64,000 nt of DNA, from contig OY755175.1 in NCBI GenBank assembly GCA_963576735.1, positions 3,736,401-3,800,400 on the forward strand, in the 5' to 3' direction. Below the pieces are notes generated by a model. That model was not told the origin of the DNA. It saw only the letters and a list, made by a program, of their open reading frames with translations, and ran no database searches. A program made the position numbers and the translations under genes. The DNA is from Bedellia somnulentella. Its lineage: Eukaryota > Arthropoda > Insecta > Lepidoptera > Bedelliidae. Each line of letters opens with the position of its first letter. Position 1 is the first letter of the stretch. This document shows positions 44,314 to 57,100 of the stretch, piece after piece.

Positions 44314-46547
44314 CATCATCATTGGCCACAGCATCTGTTGCAGATGTTTGTTGCAGCGCTCATGGATTACGGGTTGCCGCACCGCCGTTGGTGGCTGTAG
44401 AGCCCTATGGCTGCGCGGCATTTCTTGCCACATCTGTCGCACACGAAACGAGAGTCTGCAGGAGGTGGGAGATCACGACGAAGTCTTTTTTGCTTTAGAT
44501 TCTCCAGCCAGTCTTCGTCATGTTTGACAGTTCCGACTTTGATGTCATGACGCCATTCGGATCTCATTTCGGCGCGTTTCTCCCAGCCATCGGTTTGAAT
44601 TCCGAAGCTACTCATATCTCGCTTACAGGAGTCTTTGAATCTTAGTGTAGGGCGCCCAACAGGTCTCTTCACGTCCGCTATCTGGGCCATCATTACCTGA
44701 CGTGGTAGTCTCTCGGGGTCCATGCGATGTACGTGACCCAGCCAACGAAGTCTTCTCTGCTTTAACATGGCAGTTATACTGCAACAGCGCGTTTTGGACA
44801 GTACCACCTCGTTACACATTTTATCTTCCCAAGTGACTCCAAGTATAGTCCTCAGACAGCGCATGTGGAAAGCGTTGAGTTTACGTTCTTGCTTCGCGTA
44901 AGTAGTCCAAGTTTCTGACGCGTAAAGCAATATGCTCAGAACACAGGTCTGGTAAACAAGAACTTTGGTGTACGTGGTGAGTTTACAGTTCCTCCATACG
45001 CGTACAAAAAGCTTCCCGAATGCTGTAGATGCCCTGCCAATCCGAGTATCTATTTCTTTGTCGCTGGACAGAGATTGTGTTGTTGTAGAGCCGAGATAGC
45101 AGAAATGGTCCACCACATCAAGTGCAGCACCGTCGAGTGTAATGTGAGGAGCTTGATTCACGCCTTGCGCCATGACCACGGTCTTCTTGGTGTTCACGCT
45201 CATAGAGAACAAGCGACAAGCGTGACTAAATCGCGTCACCAGCTCCTGGAGTTCGCTTTCAGAGTTTGCGACTAGTGCAGCATCATCTGCATACAGAAGT
45301 TCCCTGGCGATTAAATCCAGACGCTTGTTTTTGGATCGAAGAAGGCTAATGTTATATAGTTTTCCATCCTTTCTAGTATGCAGATGTACTCCGACATCAC
45401 AATCTTCGAACGCAGTCAGAAGTAGTGCCGAGAAGAAGATACCAAAAAGCGTAGGCGCCAGCACACAGCCCTGTCTTACGCCGCGGTTTACACCAAAGGA
45501 CGCTGATCTCTCGCCATCAAAGATTACTGAGCCGTTCATATTATCATGGAAGGACTTGATGAGCAATAGAAGTTTCGGAGGGCATCCTATTCTGGTCAGT
45601 ACTTCATATAGTCCTTCTCGGCTCACGGTGTCAAATGCCTTATTTAAATCCACGAAGGCCATATACAGCGGCACACGATGTTCGCAGCATTTCTCTTGAA
45701 GTTGCCGAAGAGTAAATATCATATCATTGGTCGAACGGCCAGCTCTGAACCCACACTGAGATTCCGGGTAAATCCGAGCGGCTAAAGTGTCTAATCTTCC
45801 AAGAACAACTTTTGCAAATGCCTTTCCCGCGATAACCAATAAAGATATGCCTCTGTAGTTATTACAATCGCCTCTGTCTCCTTTGCCTTTATACAAGGTA
45901 ATGATATCGGCGTCCCTCATATCCTGAGGAATGGTCCCCTCATCCCAACAAAGAATTAAGAGTTGGTACAGGAGAGAAGAGACGCAGCCAAGCTTCACCA
46001 GTTCAGCAGGTAAGTTTCAGAACCAGTACTTTTACCCAGTTTGAGACTCTGGAGAGCTTCAGTGAATTCGTCAGCTGTAGGGGGGTCATCAAGCTCAGTC
46101 AACACGCATTTAGGACCAAAGTTAGCCAGAGCTTCAGGGTGTATGGAAACTTCTTGGGAGTACAATTTTGAGTAATGTTGTGCCCATCTATCAAGTTCCA
46201 CGGTTTTGTCTGTAATCGGGTTTCCATCTTGGTCTTTTATTGCGGCACGCTTACGTTTAGTCGGACCAATTGCGGTGTTTATTCCCTGATACATTCCCCT
46301 GAAGTCACCCACATCCCGGCACAATTGTATGGACTGGCAGAGTTTTACCCAGTACTCATTAGCGCAGCTACGACTGGTGCGTTGTACGGGAAAGATCACC
46401 AGTGACTGGTATGCAGAGTACGAACACCTCCTGTTACCGTTGATAGAACAGAAACGAACAGCACACATAGATCTCCTGAACAATCACAGAGACCCTGCCA
46501 AACAATCTGCATACAAGGCCGCTAAAGCAGACGTACAACGCACCAGT
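44314..46547 (-). mobile_element. Non-LTR retrotransposon, 5'-truncated and 5'-inverted, 13-bp TSD
   Basis: Direct repeats CGTATGTTTATAT lie at 44301-44313 and 46548-46560. The 3' end is at the left: on the minus strand it terminates with GGCCAATGATGATG, an ATG-repeat tail. The main part (44314 to about 46388) is minus; the outer piece (about 46389-46547) is in plus orientation. The last 20 bases of the inverted piece repeat the junction sequence (CGTACAACGCACCAGTCGTA, both copies). This is the expected product of twin priming during LINE insertion. The endonuclease domain is missing through 5' truncation. Confidence 0.88.
44367..46400 (-). pseudogene. Reverse transcriptase of non-LTR retrotransposon, frameshifted
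   Basis: The main frame (44367-45998, 543 codons) has RT palm motifs: AFVDLNKAFD around residue 114-123 (motif A Asp), GVRQGCVLAP at 173-182, and YADD at 236-239 (motif C). A thumb/C-terminal region follows (LRWLGHVHRMD, then GRP.LRFKD), with a final C2H2-type zinc finger (CDRCGKKCRAAIGL, then H..C). A second frame (45995 to about 46395) carries the preceding RT N-terminal part (WVKLCQSIQL, GRDVGDF-like, then ..LGKSTGS). It joins the first only through a frameshift near 46005-46020. Family: LINE RT with C-terminal zinc finger; I cannot fix the clade. The plus-strand piece 46405-46555 (DWYAEYEHLLLPLIEQKR..) is the inverted upstream part. Confidence 0.85.
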
Positions 46548-46560
46548 CGTATGTTTATAT

Positions 46561-46925
46561 GGATACCTTTTAATGGATTTAAGTTATTTTTTTAAAAATA
46601 TCTTGTTTCAAAACCCATGGCCAAGAGCCTTTTTAACAGTGTTTTATCGCGCACAAAATAATTGTTCAAAAGAAGAACCACACCATATTAACACACAACA
46701 CAATCTTCATCACATTTTGTGCGAGCAAATTATCTATCTAATAAAGTCCACTATTGAGGTACCTACAAGCACCCTACAACGTTCTTAACTTAATTTATAG
46801 TATGAGTATAACAATGTCAATGAGCGCGTGCATGTTACACAATAGTAAAAGTATGAAACAGCAGAGAGCACGGAATAGAATTGAACCAATTGAATAAATA
46901 AAAGTTGATATCATTGACAGTTGCT
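46561..46925. other. Sequence after the RT insertion, nothing recognised
   Basis: Two small plus frames (46329-46595, 46573-46788) start in the inverted LINE piece or in AT-rich DNA and are not genes. Confidence 0.45.
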
Positions 46926-46929
46926 CGCT

Positions 46930-47160
46930 TTGCTCCTGTAGTGGAAGCGTGTAGTCCGATGTCGACCTAGTTGAGCAAATAGAGAGTATGCTACAGAATG
47001 CACGCGTCCAAAGCGTAAAGAATAAAAGAGTACATATGCAAATATTGATGAAATTAATCAAAACGCTAGACGAGTGTCACGATCATGGCCCATGATCGTA
47101 CAAATTAGCGATTAATAGTATCTGCCTACCCCAACATAACCTATAACGGGAGTAAACAAA
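46930..47160 (+). mobile_element. LINE-B 3' fragment, degenerate
   Basis: GCGTAAAGAATAAAAGAGTAC, CAAATATTGATGAAATTAAT, then AATTAGCGATTAATAGTATC..TGCCTACCCCAA and ACGGGAGTAAAC, aligned with 44150-44290. Confidence 0.55.
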
Positions 47161-47358
47161 AAGCCTGGACTGACTATTTTGCTGCGATTGCATATAGTTT
47201 TTTTGTGAGATGCCGTTAAAAACCTTTTCGAATCAAAGCTCTTTTATTTGACCTTTGATACTCCAAAAGTGACTGAGGTCTTATTTATAAGGACACTTAT
47301 TTCCTTCTTTAAAGTATTCTAGCCAATATAGCATAGGCAGTATAGATACTGAGGTATA

Positions 47359-47612
47359 AGCCGTGATAGCTCAAAGGGTAGAACCCCGCCGTCGGGCCTA
47401 CACCAACTTGTTTTTTCTAAAATTATACGTGTGGATAATTTGTCACGGTTGATAAAATAGTGAGGAAAACATCGTGAGGAAACCCACATGGCTAAGTTGT
47501 ACTGTCCAAGCAAAATGTAGGTACTCTAAACACCAGGTGAGAATATCACGTGATGTTCAGAATTAGTAGTACCTCTGCCACCCCTGCAGGGATATACGGC
47601 GTGAATTTTTGA
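47359..47612 (+). mobile_element. SINE-C copy with internal deletions
   Basis: CCGTGATAGCTCAAAGGGTAG, a shortened head, CACCAACTTGTTTTTTCTAA, GAAAACATCGTGAGGAAACC, then GCCACCCCTGCAGGGATATA and CGGCGTGAATTTTTG. The body lacks the TGACAGTGTATTCG block. Confidence 0.7.
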
Positions 47613-47624
47613 GTTTTTATTATT

Positions 47625-48330
47625 ACAAACCTTACTTTAGATGCACATTATACTCTCGTATAATAGTTAAAGTTACAAATAAAGCAAAGTACTCTTACAT
47701 TGTTAAAATCTCTTTTTTAACCTGATTTTAAATAAAAACGTTGCAGTCACATAATCCACAAATCTCTTAAAAATAACTCTGATTTTAAAAGTGTGATACG
47801 TGCTTAATAATATTACATTGCGAGATTGATCCATTTTTGTTCCGAGCGTGTTTTAAATTATGTATGTATAGTGAAGACGGATTTCAAAATTAAGCCTATT
47901 ACTCACTCTGCATTATTTATCTAGTAATCCGTTTCGCGGATAATAATGTGATTTCACACATAAGCAAACACAGACACAATTTGCTCTCTGAGGTATTTTA
48001 TTGAGAAATATTTGTTACCTCTTAGGTCTTTTCATCCGGGGTAGACCTGTTTGTTACTTATATAATTTACTTGAAAGTTTGCATATTTCACTGCGGTATT
48101 AGGTTGTGTAGTCACATAACCAAATAACCTATGATCACAAAGGTACATTGCCAGTAAACTAGAAAGAGGTTCTGAACTACCTTCACCACCCATTTATGTA
48201 TATTGTATTTTCCTTTATGTAATCATTTTCGATGTCATTTTCATTCACGACTCATAATTATAATTTTTAATTTGCTTTCAATTGTGTTTGAGGTTTAAAA
48301 TATGAATATTATTTCGTTTATCAGTACAAA
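47625..48330. other. Intron, nothing recognised
   Basis: AT-rich, no coding or repeat match. Confidence 0.45.
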
Positions 48331-48334
48331 GCTC

Positions 48335-48530
48335 AACTCAAACTCAACGTTCCCTCAGTTTATCCTCGAAGGGGTGGCAAAGATACTTATATTTCTGAAC
48401 ATAATATTAAAAAAAACATATAACTTTGGAAAAGACAAATTTCGGCTCGACTCAGGATTCATCAGTGGAAATATAAATAGGACAGTGCAGACCGTTAACT
48501 ACACTCAGTTTACTTAGATCGAGTCTACTA
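48335..48530 (-). mobile_element. SINE-C, degenerate with internal deletion
   Basis: ATCCTCGAAGGGGTGGCAAAG, TTTCTGAACATAATATT, then AACTTTGGAAAAGACAAATT and CGACTCAGGATTCA (box-B side). Confidence 0.5.
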
Positions 48531-48571
48531 CACTGTTCCAAATGATTCGAAAGTACTTTTATCATTTAGAA

Positions 48572-48841
48572 CTAGCTGACTCGACAGCCCTCGTACTGTC
48601 AAATTTGCTTATGACAAAGCTTAAGGCGTTTTTTCCGGTACTCTTAGTAGTTCAATCAGGCGTGAATATTTTATTGTTCAATTTTTTCCTGGATGAAAAG
48701 TATCCTATGTGACAATTTGGGTCATTATCTAGCATTTCGCTAAATTTCATTCATATACATATCTATTTGGGGAGCCTTTTCGCCTCAAACACACACAACA
48801 TCAAACCATCTAAACTTTCACATTTATAATATTAATAGGAT
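48572..48841 (+). mobile_element. LINE-like repeat fragment (CTAGCTGACTCG..TAATAGGAT)
   Basis: Left end CTAGCTGACTCGACAGCCCT, right end CTTTCACATTTATAATATTAATAGGAT. Same class of ends as 7996-9460 and 29667; only about 270 bp long with no coding frame. Confidence 0.55.
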
Positions 48842-48859
48842 AACTTTAATATACAGTGT

Positions 48860-49010
48860 CTAGTTTTGGCTTAGTATACCACTAATTTATTTCTTCCCGT
48901 GGATATCGAAAGAGGCGCTTTAGGGGTTTGGCCATGTTTGATTATACAATAGTTTCCTCACTCAACTTCTGACTGAGGAATTCCAATTCTGGCTTTAATA
49001 TGTCCACACT
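48860..49010 (+). mobile_element. SINE-A remnant
   Basis: TTTTGGCTTAGTATACCACTA, AAGAGGCGCTTTAGGGGTTT, CTGACTGAGGAATTCCAATTC; degenerate, tail lost. Confidence 0.4.
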
Positions 49011-49565
49011 GTCAGATAGTTTGAGAAGTGCTTTCATAGTTCCCAACGCAGACTAAGGAAATGGAACCGTAGCTTCGCTTCTATGTCGCCGCTGCACTTA
49101 TTGGTCACACAAAGTACTTGCACAAGCTCTTGTTGAAGTGTTTGTGCACCGAGTATTCGACCTAGGACGTTGTCTTACTACTTAACTTGCCACGTGTGGT
49201 CAGAACTTCAGAACGTGTTATACGAGGGTTGTAGTTTGTTTCGTGTAGTAAAAATGTGCGAAAATACGACGTTATTACTGTAATGGTGGATCGAAAAAGT
49301 TTAAAACGACCCCGTCGCACTTAAAAGAGATTAAAACTACTTACGGGAAGTAATAGTTGGCCACTCCTTTGAAGCTATATGACTCACGTTTAATATTCAT
49401 GCGGCAGAAACCATTCTTCCGTGGCACATCATAAAAACGCTTTGTATTATTTCAGAATCACTTTAAACTCTACAAGATACATTTTAACCCGATTTTTGAC
49501 TCTTTCATTTGCTCAAGAGAACTAGTCGATTGACGTTAAAGAAGATAAAACCTCAAAACCTACAT
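49011..49565. other. Intron, unassigned GC-richer patch
   Basis: 49040-49330 is GC-richer (CGTAGCTTCGCTTCTATGTC, CGACCTAGGACGTTGTCTTA) and contains ATACGAGGGTTGTAGTTTG, which faintly recalls a mariner terminus, but no partner end or ORF was found. Confidence 0.3.
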
Positions 49566-49569
49566 ATCA

Positions 49570-49742
49570 TTAGTATTCTCGGCTATAATTTTAAACAGGA
49601 TTAGCCAGACCCTAAAAATCAACTTATTTCCGAACTCATTATATTCTTATAATACCTAAGATCTTATAAACCCTTAACCGCCCCTTACAACAGCTTCTGA
49701 AAGAAACAGGTTAACTTTTGTGCGGGCTTCGTAGAGATTACT
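49570..49742 (-). mobile_element. SINE-A remnant
   Basis: TTCTCGGCTATAATTTTAAAC, ATTAGCCAGACC, ACCGCCCCTTACAACAGCTT and GTGCGGGCTTCG keep the order of a minus-strand A copy at low identity. Confidence 0.4.
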
Positions 49743-49809
49743 ATCCGCAAAACCAACAAGTTCGAAGAATAATTTGACTACATATCCAATTCATAACTAT
49801 ATTATGCTT

Positions 49810-50277
49810 TTTTAAATCTTTTTGTTCATGAAAACCTCATGTGGGGATTATTACTAATAAATAAAGAATAAATAAAGGAAAGAAAAATTTCGACACAGGC
49901 GGGAATCGAACCCGCGACCTCGGGTATACGCCCCGACGCTCTGCCAACTGAGCCACCGTGTCAATTGACTGCCAGTGCGAAATTCTTCTATCCTTTATTT
50001 CTTTTACACGTTTAAGTAGTGTTTTGCGTTTCCTACCTCCGAATTTTTAACTAATTCGGAAGGCCACTTGTCTACCTTTTCAGATAGAATGCAAATGTTG
50101 AAAACGCCTAACTATCACATAATTTAAATCTTTTTGTTCATGAAAACCTCATGTGGGGATTATTACTAATAAACAAAGAATAAATAAAGGAAAGAAAAAT
50201 TTCGACACAGGCAGGAATCGAACCCGCGACCTCGGGTATACGCCCCGACGCGACGCTCTGCCGACTGAGCCACCGTG
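49810..50277 (-). mobile_element. Retroposon D dimer, 13-bp TSD
   Basis: Flanked by CTATATTATGCTT (49797-49809, 50278-50290). Read on the minus strand, the element begins inside the 5' end of a tRNA-like segment (CACGGTGGCTCAGTCGG). It continues through its T arm, the A/T-rich block, CCCCACATGAGG..GAACAAAAAGATTTAAA and the linker. A complete second tRNA-like segment (complement 49891-49962) follows, then the final 3' block. This gives the unit order: tRNA-like, A/T-rich, 3' block, linker, tRNA-like, A/T-rich, 3' block. Confidence 0.87.
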
Positions 50278-50290
50278 CTATATTATGCTT

Positions 50291-51505
50291 ACCATCATAG
50301 AAACTGAAACATCAACGTAACATAAGTTAAACCAAGCAATCAGAAATGCCCTTATATCACAAGCTTAAATTGCGTCTATGTAATATATTGTGCTCATAAA
50401 TATGTGTATTTCAAAATACTTGTTTGATATATTCATGTTAAGGGTTCAAAAGTGTTAACAAGACAAGTCATGACCTCTGGTGACCCTAACCATGTCCTTT
50501 TATATAATGCCTGTCACTTAACATTCACAAATCCCTTTGGGAATATTCTACCGAAATAACCTTTCCATTTGTCCAAACCATCGTAAAACCCTTTCTTAAT
50601 TCAACTTTTTTCTCATTGTACTTTTATGTTATATAAATATTTAATATTTGTAACTTGTTTGACGTATGGAAAACTGAATAATTAAAATACTTTTAAAATT
50701 CATTGTGATTGTCATATTGTACTACGAAATGTTATTTTATTTATGCGTTAGATTTAAATAATTATAAGCCACCTAGATATCCTGAGTATAGATAAATATT
50801 TTTTATATACAAATTTATCCACATATTTGATGTAAATACCTGTAAAAACTAACACATTTATTAACACACAGACAATAATGATATTATTGTTGGCCTATCA
50901 TTTGCATGAAGGTAATATAATGGCTTTTAATTTTACAGTGTAGTTTGATTCGTAAAATAATCTCAATTAAAATTTCAATTAAATTAGATTCGTATGTGTT
51001 ACTTTAATTAAAATTTGTTCCAGTTTCCAATCATTTTACACGCTTTAGGTTCTATTCAGTCGGCGAAAAGATCCGGTCTTTTATACGATATTCATTCAAA
51101 GCTTATTCAAACCTTTTTCTTGCCTACAGCTATTCGCTGCAAAAATATACGGTATTCGATACTCGTTTGAATATCTAGACATTCGTGGTTACCATTTATG
51201 TTATGTTTTATTACAAAATATCACACAGCTTTGTTTATCTTCGTGCATTTGAAAGAGTTGTTAGTTTTTTAAGATCAGACAAAGTGTCGGTCTTTGTCTA
51301 CCTATAAGATATCAATACCATGTCAGCGAAGAATAAAAATAGTTTTTTTATTTTTTAATTATTTAAAGATGTTGTGTTCGGACTCTTATTATATGTGATA
51401 TTGTTATAAGAAACCAGTCAAATAAGAAAAGTTTACACATTTAAGTGTTGTGCTGCCACTGATTCTTATTTACTCAGATATTTTGTAAACACTTTTTGCC
51501 TACAT
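50291..51505. other. Intron, nothing recognised
   Basis: AT-rich, no coding frame or repeat. Confidence 0.45.
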
Positions 51506-51507
51506 TA

Positions 51508-51596
51508 TTTATGGCGACATGATAGTCCAGTGGGTAGAACACCCGCCCGAAAACAGAAGGGCGTGAGTTCCAATCCTGGGACGGGCCTACACTCAG
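51508..51596 (+). mobile_element. SINE-C tRNA-like head only
   Basis: ACATGATAGTCCAGTGGGTAG..GAGTTCCAATCCTGGGACGG, identical over most of its length to the head of the 30104 copy, then unrelated sequence. A 3'-truncated copy is unusual for a retroposon. Confidence 0.8.
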
Positions 51597-51732
51597 CTAA
51601 TATTTTTAGAGCATAACTTATAATACATAACATAACATATAACTTAGAATATCGCCGAATCTTCAGAATGTCTCTCCTGATAAAGTTTAAATTACCTTTT
51701 GCTTATCTCCCTACTTACGTAGATTGTTGAGT

Positions 51733-51832
51733 CATGGCGAATATCCCCGAAGGGGTTGGGAGAGGTCCTAATGCTTCTGCACATCACGAGACATTGTCAC
51801 CTAGCGTTCAGAGTGGTTTTGCTTGGACAGAA
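51733..51832 (-). mobile_element. SINE-C 3' end fragment
   Basis: GGCGAATATCCCCGAAGGGG..CTTCTGCACATCACGAGACA..TTTTGCTTGGACAG. It lies in opposite orientation 140 bp from the isolated head at 51508, so the two may be one rearranged copy. Confidence 0.65.
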
Positions 51833-51967
51833 CTGTTAGCTATGAATTCCCAAAAACAGATAATTGAGGTTCCGGATTATCATTTCTGAACTTATTTTCG
51901 AGTTGGAGAGAGGAATGTATGGTAAAATGTAGAATGGTTGATGAGGCTTCCGTTCATATCGCCCACC

Positions 51968-52168
51968 ATACATACTCGTATATACCCACGCTATCAGTTT
52001 CCATTAGGGTAGGCAGAGACTATTGAATGCCACTTTACCATCCTGGCAAACTTGATAAATACAAAACATTATCTGTGATGATCTAAATGTGTCCTCCGTG
52101 AAATTACTATTAACATTGGCTCTATATATCTCCACCAATTTTATTTATCCATCTTCTCTGTCTATTTA
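51968..52168 (-). mobile_element. LINE-B 3' fragment
   Basis: CATACATACTCGTATATACC, GCTATCAGTTTCCATTAGGG, CAGAGACTATTGAATGCCAC and ATTGGCTCTATATATCTCCA in antisense order. Confidence 0.65.
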
Positions 52169-53896
52169 TTTGGCCACTAATCGTTGAAAAGCCCCAAATA
52201 CCTTATCCACCCCATACTTAACTCTCGAGAAGAGCTGGGATAGGGCTATCCTAAGTCAATACTACACAATATCCCTGATAAATTAGCCCCACACAATTCA
52301 ATACAGAAGTGTATATCAAAAACAGAATAAACCGAGACTTCTACTCGCAAAGGCCAGGGTTTTATCGACGAGCTACAAATGTAGTTGTAATTTCATGATC
52401 ATAATAAACACAGCAGGCGGACTATATCATCAGTATCCTTAGTAATTGGGTTCTGTCGAGCTCGCGTACATGTTCGTATAATTGAAAGAGATTACGGTCC
52501 GCAGTAGAGCTTGCCGGTCGCTTTGTTTTCATACGTTTGCTTCATGTTCTGCATAAAAGTATGAATATTAAAAGAATATTCGGTTCCTGAATTACTTTCA
52601 TAATTACTGTTATGAAAATCATGAGGTTTGAGTAGATTTTTTTATAGGGTTCTTTCTTCTCAAAATGGATTTTATGTCTAGTAGGGGGAGTATTACTTTG
52701 ATAATGAATATTTTTATTAGTTATAGGTATACCTATAAAGTAATACAGCATATACGAGGGCGGGTCAATAAGTCCGTGACTTTATGAATTTCTGACCTCT
52801 TTACTGAAACAGCAACACTGCTCCTGTAAACAGGCATCTGTCAGTTGACTCCTGTCTAAATTTTAACCTTTGAGTAGTGAATTATATGGAGTTAACATAA
52901 AGTACATAAAATCCTGCCTATTTTTGAAACCAAAATGGCCGACTAGTGTTGGCCAGTAATCGATATTTTTTATCGATAATATTATAGCTGGTATTATAGC
53001 TGAAGAATTTGGTCGTGCTAACCCTAGGATCTAGAAAAAAATAATAGATATTTAGATTTCTGCATTGGGTGGTCCATTAACATAAAAATGGTGATTACGA
53101 TTCGTGCTTCAAAAAAACTTAAAGTAATTGCTGAAACATAGTAGCTATGGCTAGTACACGTATTTTTTATAAAGAAAAAGTGTCTTTCTCATGTTAAATC
53201 TGATACAGCCTAAATCATGCAATCCGTACATGAGACGTTGAGGCCAGTAACTAATTAAAACAAACGAGCGCTTGTTTTGTAAATAGTGGGTTTACTGTTT
53301 TTTATTCTATTAACATTCATTTATTGCGCCATTTGTTGGCTTGTCAAAAACCAGAATGAACAGCAGCGGTAACAGAAATAGCCATTTCAAGAAATAAAAT
53401 ATTTGTATTTTTCATTATTAATTATTATTATAGAAATATTAATAATAATTATTATAGAAATATTAATAATTAACTCTTAATAATTAAAAATTAACACTTT
53501 ATTCTCACTTCTGGACATATAATAATACTTAAAAAATATTTAAAAGCAAACCTAAAACTACTTATGTAACAGGTAACAAAAATAAATGTAATGATTCTTG
53601 TTAAAATATATTGTAATGATTTCTTTGAAAAACATATATTACTAATTCATGTTGATTTTTAGTATGAGTACCTTTTGTTAATCAGTTTTGTAAAGTGTTT
53701 CACCTCAACTTCCGTTTAAAGCAACCAGTTTTGTAAAGTGTTTCACTTCAACTTACGGTTGAAGTGACTGTTTTCGGTTTGACAAGTAATGGGTGGGGAC
53801 GAGGTCGGCTTTTGAGGCGGGACATTATTTTTATTCATTCTATCGTTAGCAGGAGTGAAGTAAAGACGTTTAGTTAAAGTTACTGCCCGTAATTAT

Positions 53897-54092
53897 TGTT
53901 AAACAAACCTCTTTTGTATTTAACAATTAATGAATTTATGATTTGTCATTAAGAATTGACGTATATAAAATAGATTGTTCTTGTTCTATATTTTTTTTCC
54001 CGTGTATTGTAGAAGTTTTTCAAGAATGTGAATATGTTATTTTTATATTGATTAATATATCAATTTTAACGTATTTGGTGTTTACATTAACA
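53897..54092 (+). repeat. copia 5' LTR (196 bp)
   Basis: TGTTAAACAAACC..TTTACATTAACA. Compared with the 3' LTR I count about five substitutions and one 2-bp length difference, so the insertion is not brand new. Confidence 0.95.
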
Positions 54093-54141
54093 TTGGTTAT
54101 GGGCAATTAGTTAATAAACAATTTTTAAAATTATATAAAAA

Positions 54142-57100
54142 ATGGAAAACCCAAGTACATCATCATCTTCGCATGAATCTGGTAACTATATAATAAGTAC
54201 CAACTCCAATATGAATATCATAAAATTAAATGGAATTAATAACTATAGCACATGGAAATTCCAAATGAAATTACTGCTCATAGAAAATGGTCTTTGGAAT
54301 ATTACAAATGGTGAAGTTGCATCGTCCTCTAATCCATCATTAGACCAAAGAGCATACGCAAAAATTTGCTTGAATGTGGAATCGATATGTTATCCACATG
54401 TAAGAAATGCAACAACTGCTCATGAAGCCTGGATAAAGTTAAAAGCGGCTTTTGAGAATTCAGGCATAAGTCGACGCTTAAATCTAAAACGAAAATTAGC
54501 AAATATTAAATATGTGGACTTTAATAATATGGACTTATATCTTGGCAATATCATATCAACTACTCAAGAATTGGCAGATATTGGTATCAATATTGACGAC
54601 GAGGAGCTAGCAGAATTAATGCTTATAGGTCTACCATCCGATTTTGATGCTATGATTATGGCGATGGAAGCTACTCACACGAAGTTGACTTCAGATTTTG
54701 TGAAAAGTCAATTAATTCAAGGAGAATTTAAAAGAGATATGTTAACATCTAATCACACTGATAAAGTATTGATGACAAAAGATTATTTTGTTCCGGTATG
54801 TCACAATTGTCACCAAAAGGGCCATATTAAGCCAAAATGTCCTAAGTTTAAAAAGGGAAAGAAGAAATTTATGAATAATTCTTCAGACCATTCATCTAAA
54901 AAGGGAAGTTCCGCAAATTTTTCTTTATACTTAAATGAAAAGTCGTACGTAAGTAATGTCACTGACTGTAGCTGGATTTTAGACTCTGGTTCAACTAATC
55001 ATATGACTAATGATAAAGATTGGATAACCAATTATTCTCCGAATAATATTTCAGAGATTACTACAGCTAATAATCAAAAGATTTATAGTCAAGGTTCAGG
55101 TGATATTAATGTTACTATGTTTGATGACAAACAAATAACTATAAGGAATGCTTTATATGTTCCAAATGCAGCTGCAAACCTTTTATCAGTTAATAAAATT
55201 ACGGAAAAGGGATATGTACTAATATTTGATATTAATAAATGTTTTATTTACAGGAAGGATAATGTAACTATCACTGGTTCCTGTGATTTAACAGCTAGCA
55301 ACGTGAACGGTCTTTACAAACTTGATCAAAAACCGGTTTCTTTAGAATCATCTGTCAACTACCAAGAACATAGTACTAGCCCGGACGGTAAAGCTTTAAT
55401 GACCAATTCAGATTCTGTAGAGTTATGGCATAGACGTCTTGGACATTTAAGTTATAGAGGTATGTTAGTTCTTCGTAACATAGCAAACGGTGTTAATTTT
55501 ACAAATGGTAATTTACAACCTTGTGTTCCTTGTATTGAAGGAAGACAAAAAAGTATGTGTTTTCCGCGTGGTCAGGCACATAGAAGTCAGACTAAACTAG
55601 ATTTAATACATTCTGATATATGTGGTCCAATGTCAGTTAATAGTTGGAGCGGACATCGTTACTTTATAACGTTTACCGATGACTATACTCGTAAATCATT
55701 TATTTATTTCCTTAAATCTAAAGATAAAATATCAGTATTGAATACATTTATTGAATTTAAAGTGATGGTGGAGAACCAATTAAATTTAAATATTAAAAGA
55801 TTTCGAAGTGACAATGGCACCGAATATTGCAACAAAAGTTTTAGAAATTATTTATTAAAATGTGGTATAATTCACGAAACAACGGTTCCTTATACTCCAC
55901 AACAAAATGGTGTTGCTGAGCGACTCAATAGAACTATACTTGAAAAAGCTAGGTCAATGTTGCAGGATGCAAATTTAGATAAAAAATATTGGGCAGAAGC
56001 AATAAATACGGCATGTTATCTTAAAAATCGTAGTCCAACTAATGCTTTGTCTGGAATTACTCCTGAAGAGTTATAGAAAGGTCGTAAAGTTAATTTGAGC
56101 CACCTTAGAGTATTTGGTTGTACTGCTTATGCACTTACTCCTAACCATCAACGCACTAAACTTGATCCGAAGTCAAAACCATTTATTATGTTAGGCTACT
56201 GTGATTACACTAAGGGTTATAGACTAGGTGATCCAGATGATGGAACTAAATTAACTAAAGCTCGATCTGTTGAATTTATCGAGAACACTTTAGGTATTAG
56301 TTATAAAAATGATTCTTCTAAAGTTCCAAATTCATCCAATAATATAGATGTGATGATAATAAATAATGATGTAAATAATATAAATAGAGATTTTAGTTCA
56401 AACTCTTTTGATGTTGATTTATCTAATAATGAATCTACTGTACAATAAGTAGTTTTACATGATGAGCAAGTTGAAATGAATTCTTTACCTAACAATTCAA
56501 TAATAGAAAATGAACCTATCGATATTAATTTACCTGATGATGCAAATGTAAATATAGAAAATATTAGGCCTGTACGTGAACATAAACTACCTATTAGGTT
56601 CAGAGATTATGAAATGAACTATTTTTCAGATTTATCTTTCTTTAATATGAATGAACCGAAAAGTTTTAAGCAAGCTATTAATAGTGATAAGGCTATTTTT
56701 TGGTTGAAGGCTATGCAAGAAGAATATAATTCTCTTATGTTACATAAAGTATGGGATATTGTAGATAGACCTAAAGATGGAAATATTATTAAGAGTAAAT
56801 GGGTATTCAAAGAGAAAGTAGATCCCAGCGGGAAATTTGAAAAATATAAAGCTCGTTTAGTTGCAAAAGGTTTTAATCAAATTTATGGTATTGATTACCA
56901 AGAAACTTTTTTACCTGTAGTTCGTCACTGCACATTACGTTTATTGTTTGCTATTAGTGTTGAGTATGATATGGATATTGAACATATTGATGTAAATACT
57001 GCTTTTCTGCATGGAAATTTATCAGAAACTATATATATGGAACAACCTGATGGTTTTGTTGTTGAAGGACAGCATAAAGTTTGTTTGCTAAGAAAAAGCT

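Noticed and set aside
44288..45699. Several plus-strand frames over the RT region
   Set aside because: Antisense shadows of the minus-strand reverse transcriptase.
49240..49290. Mariner terminus (ATACGAGGGTTGTAG..)
   Set aside because: No second terminus, no TA-bounded partner and no transposase remnant within reach.
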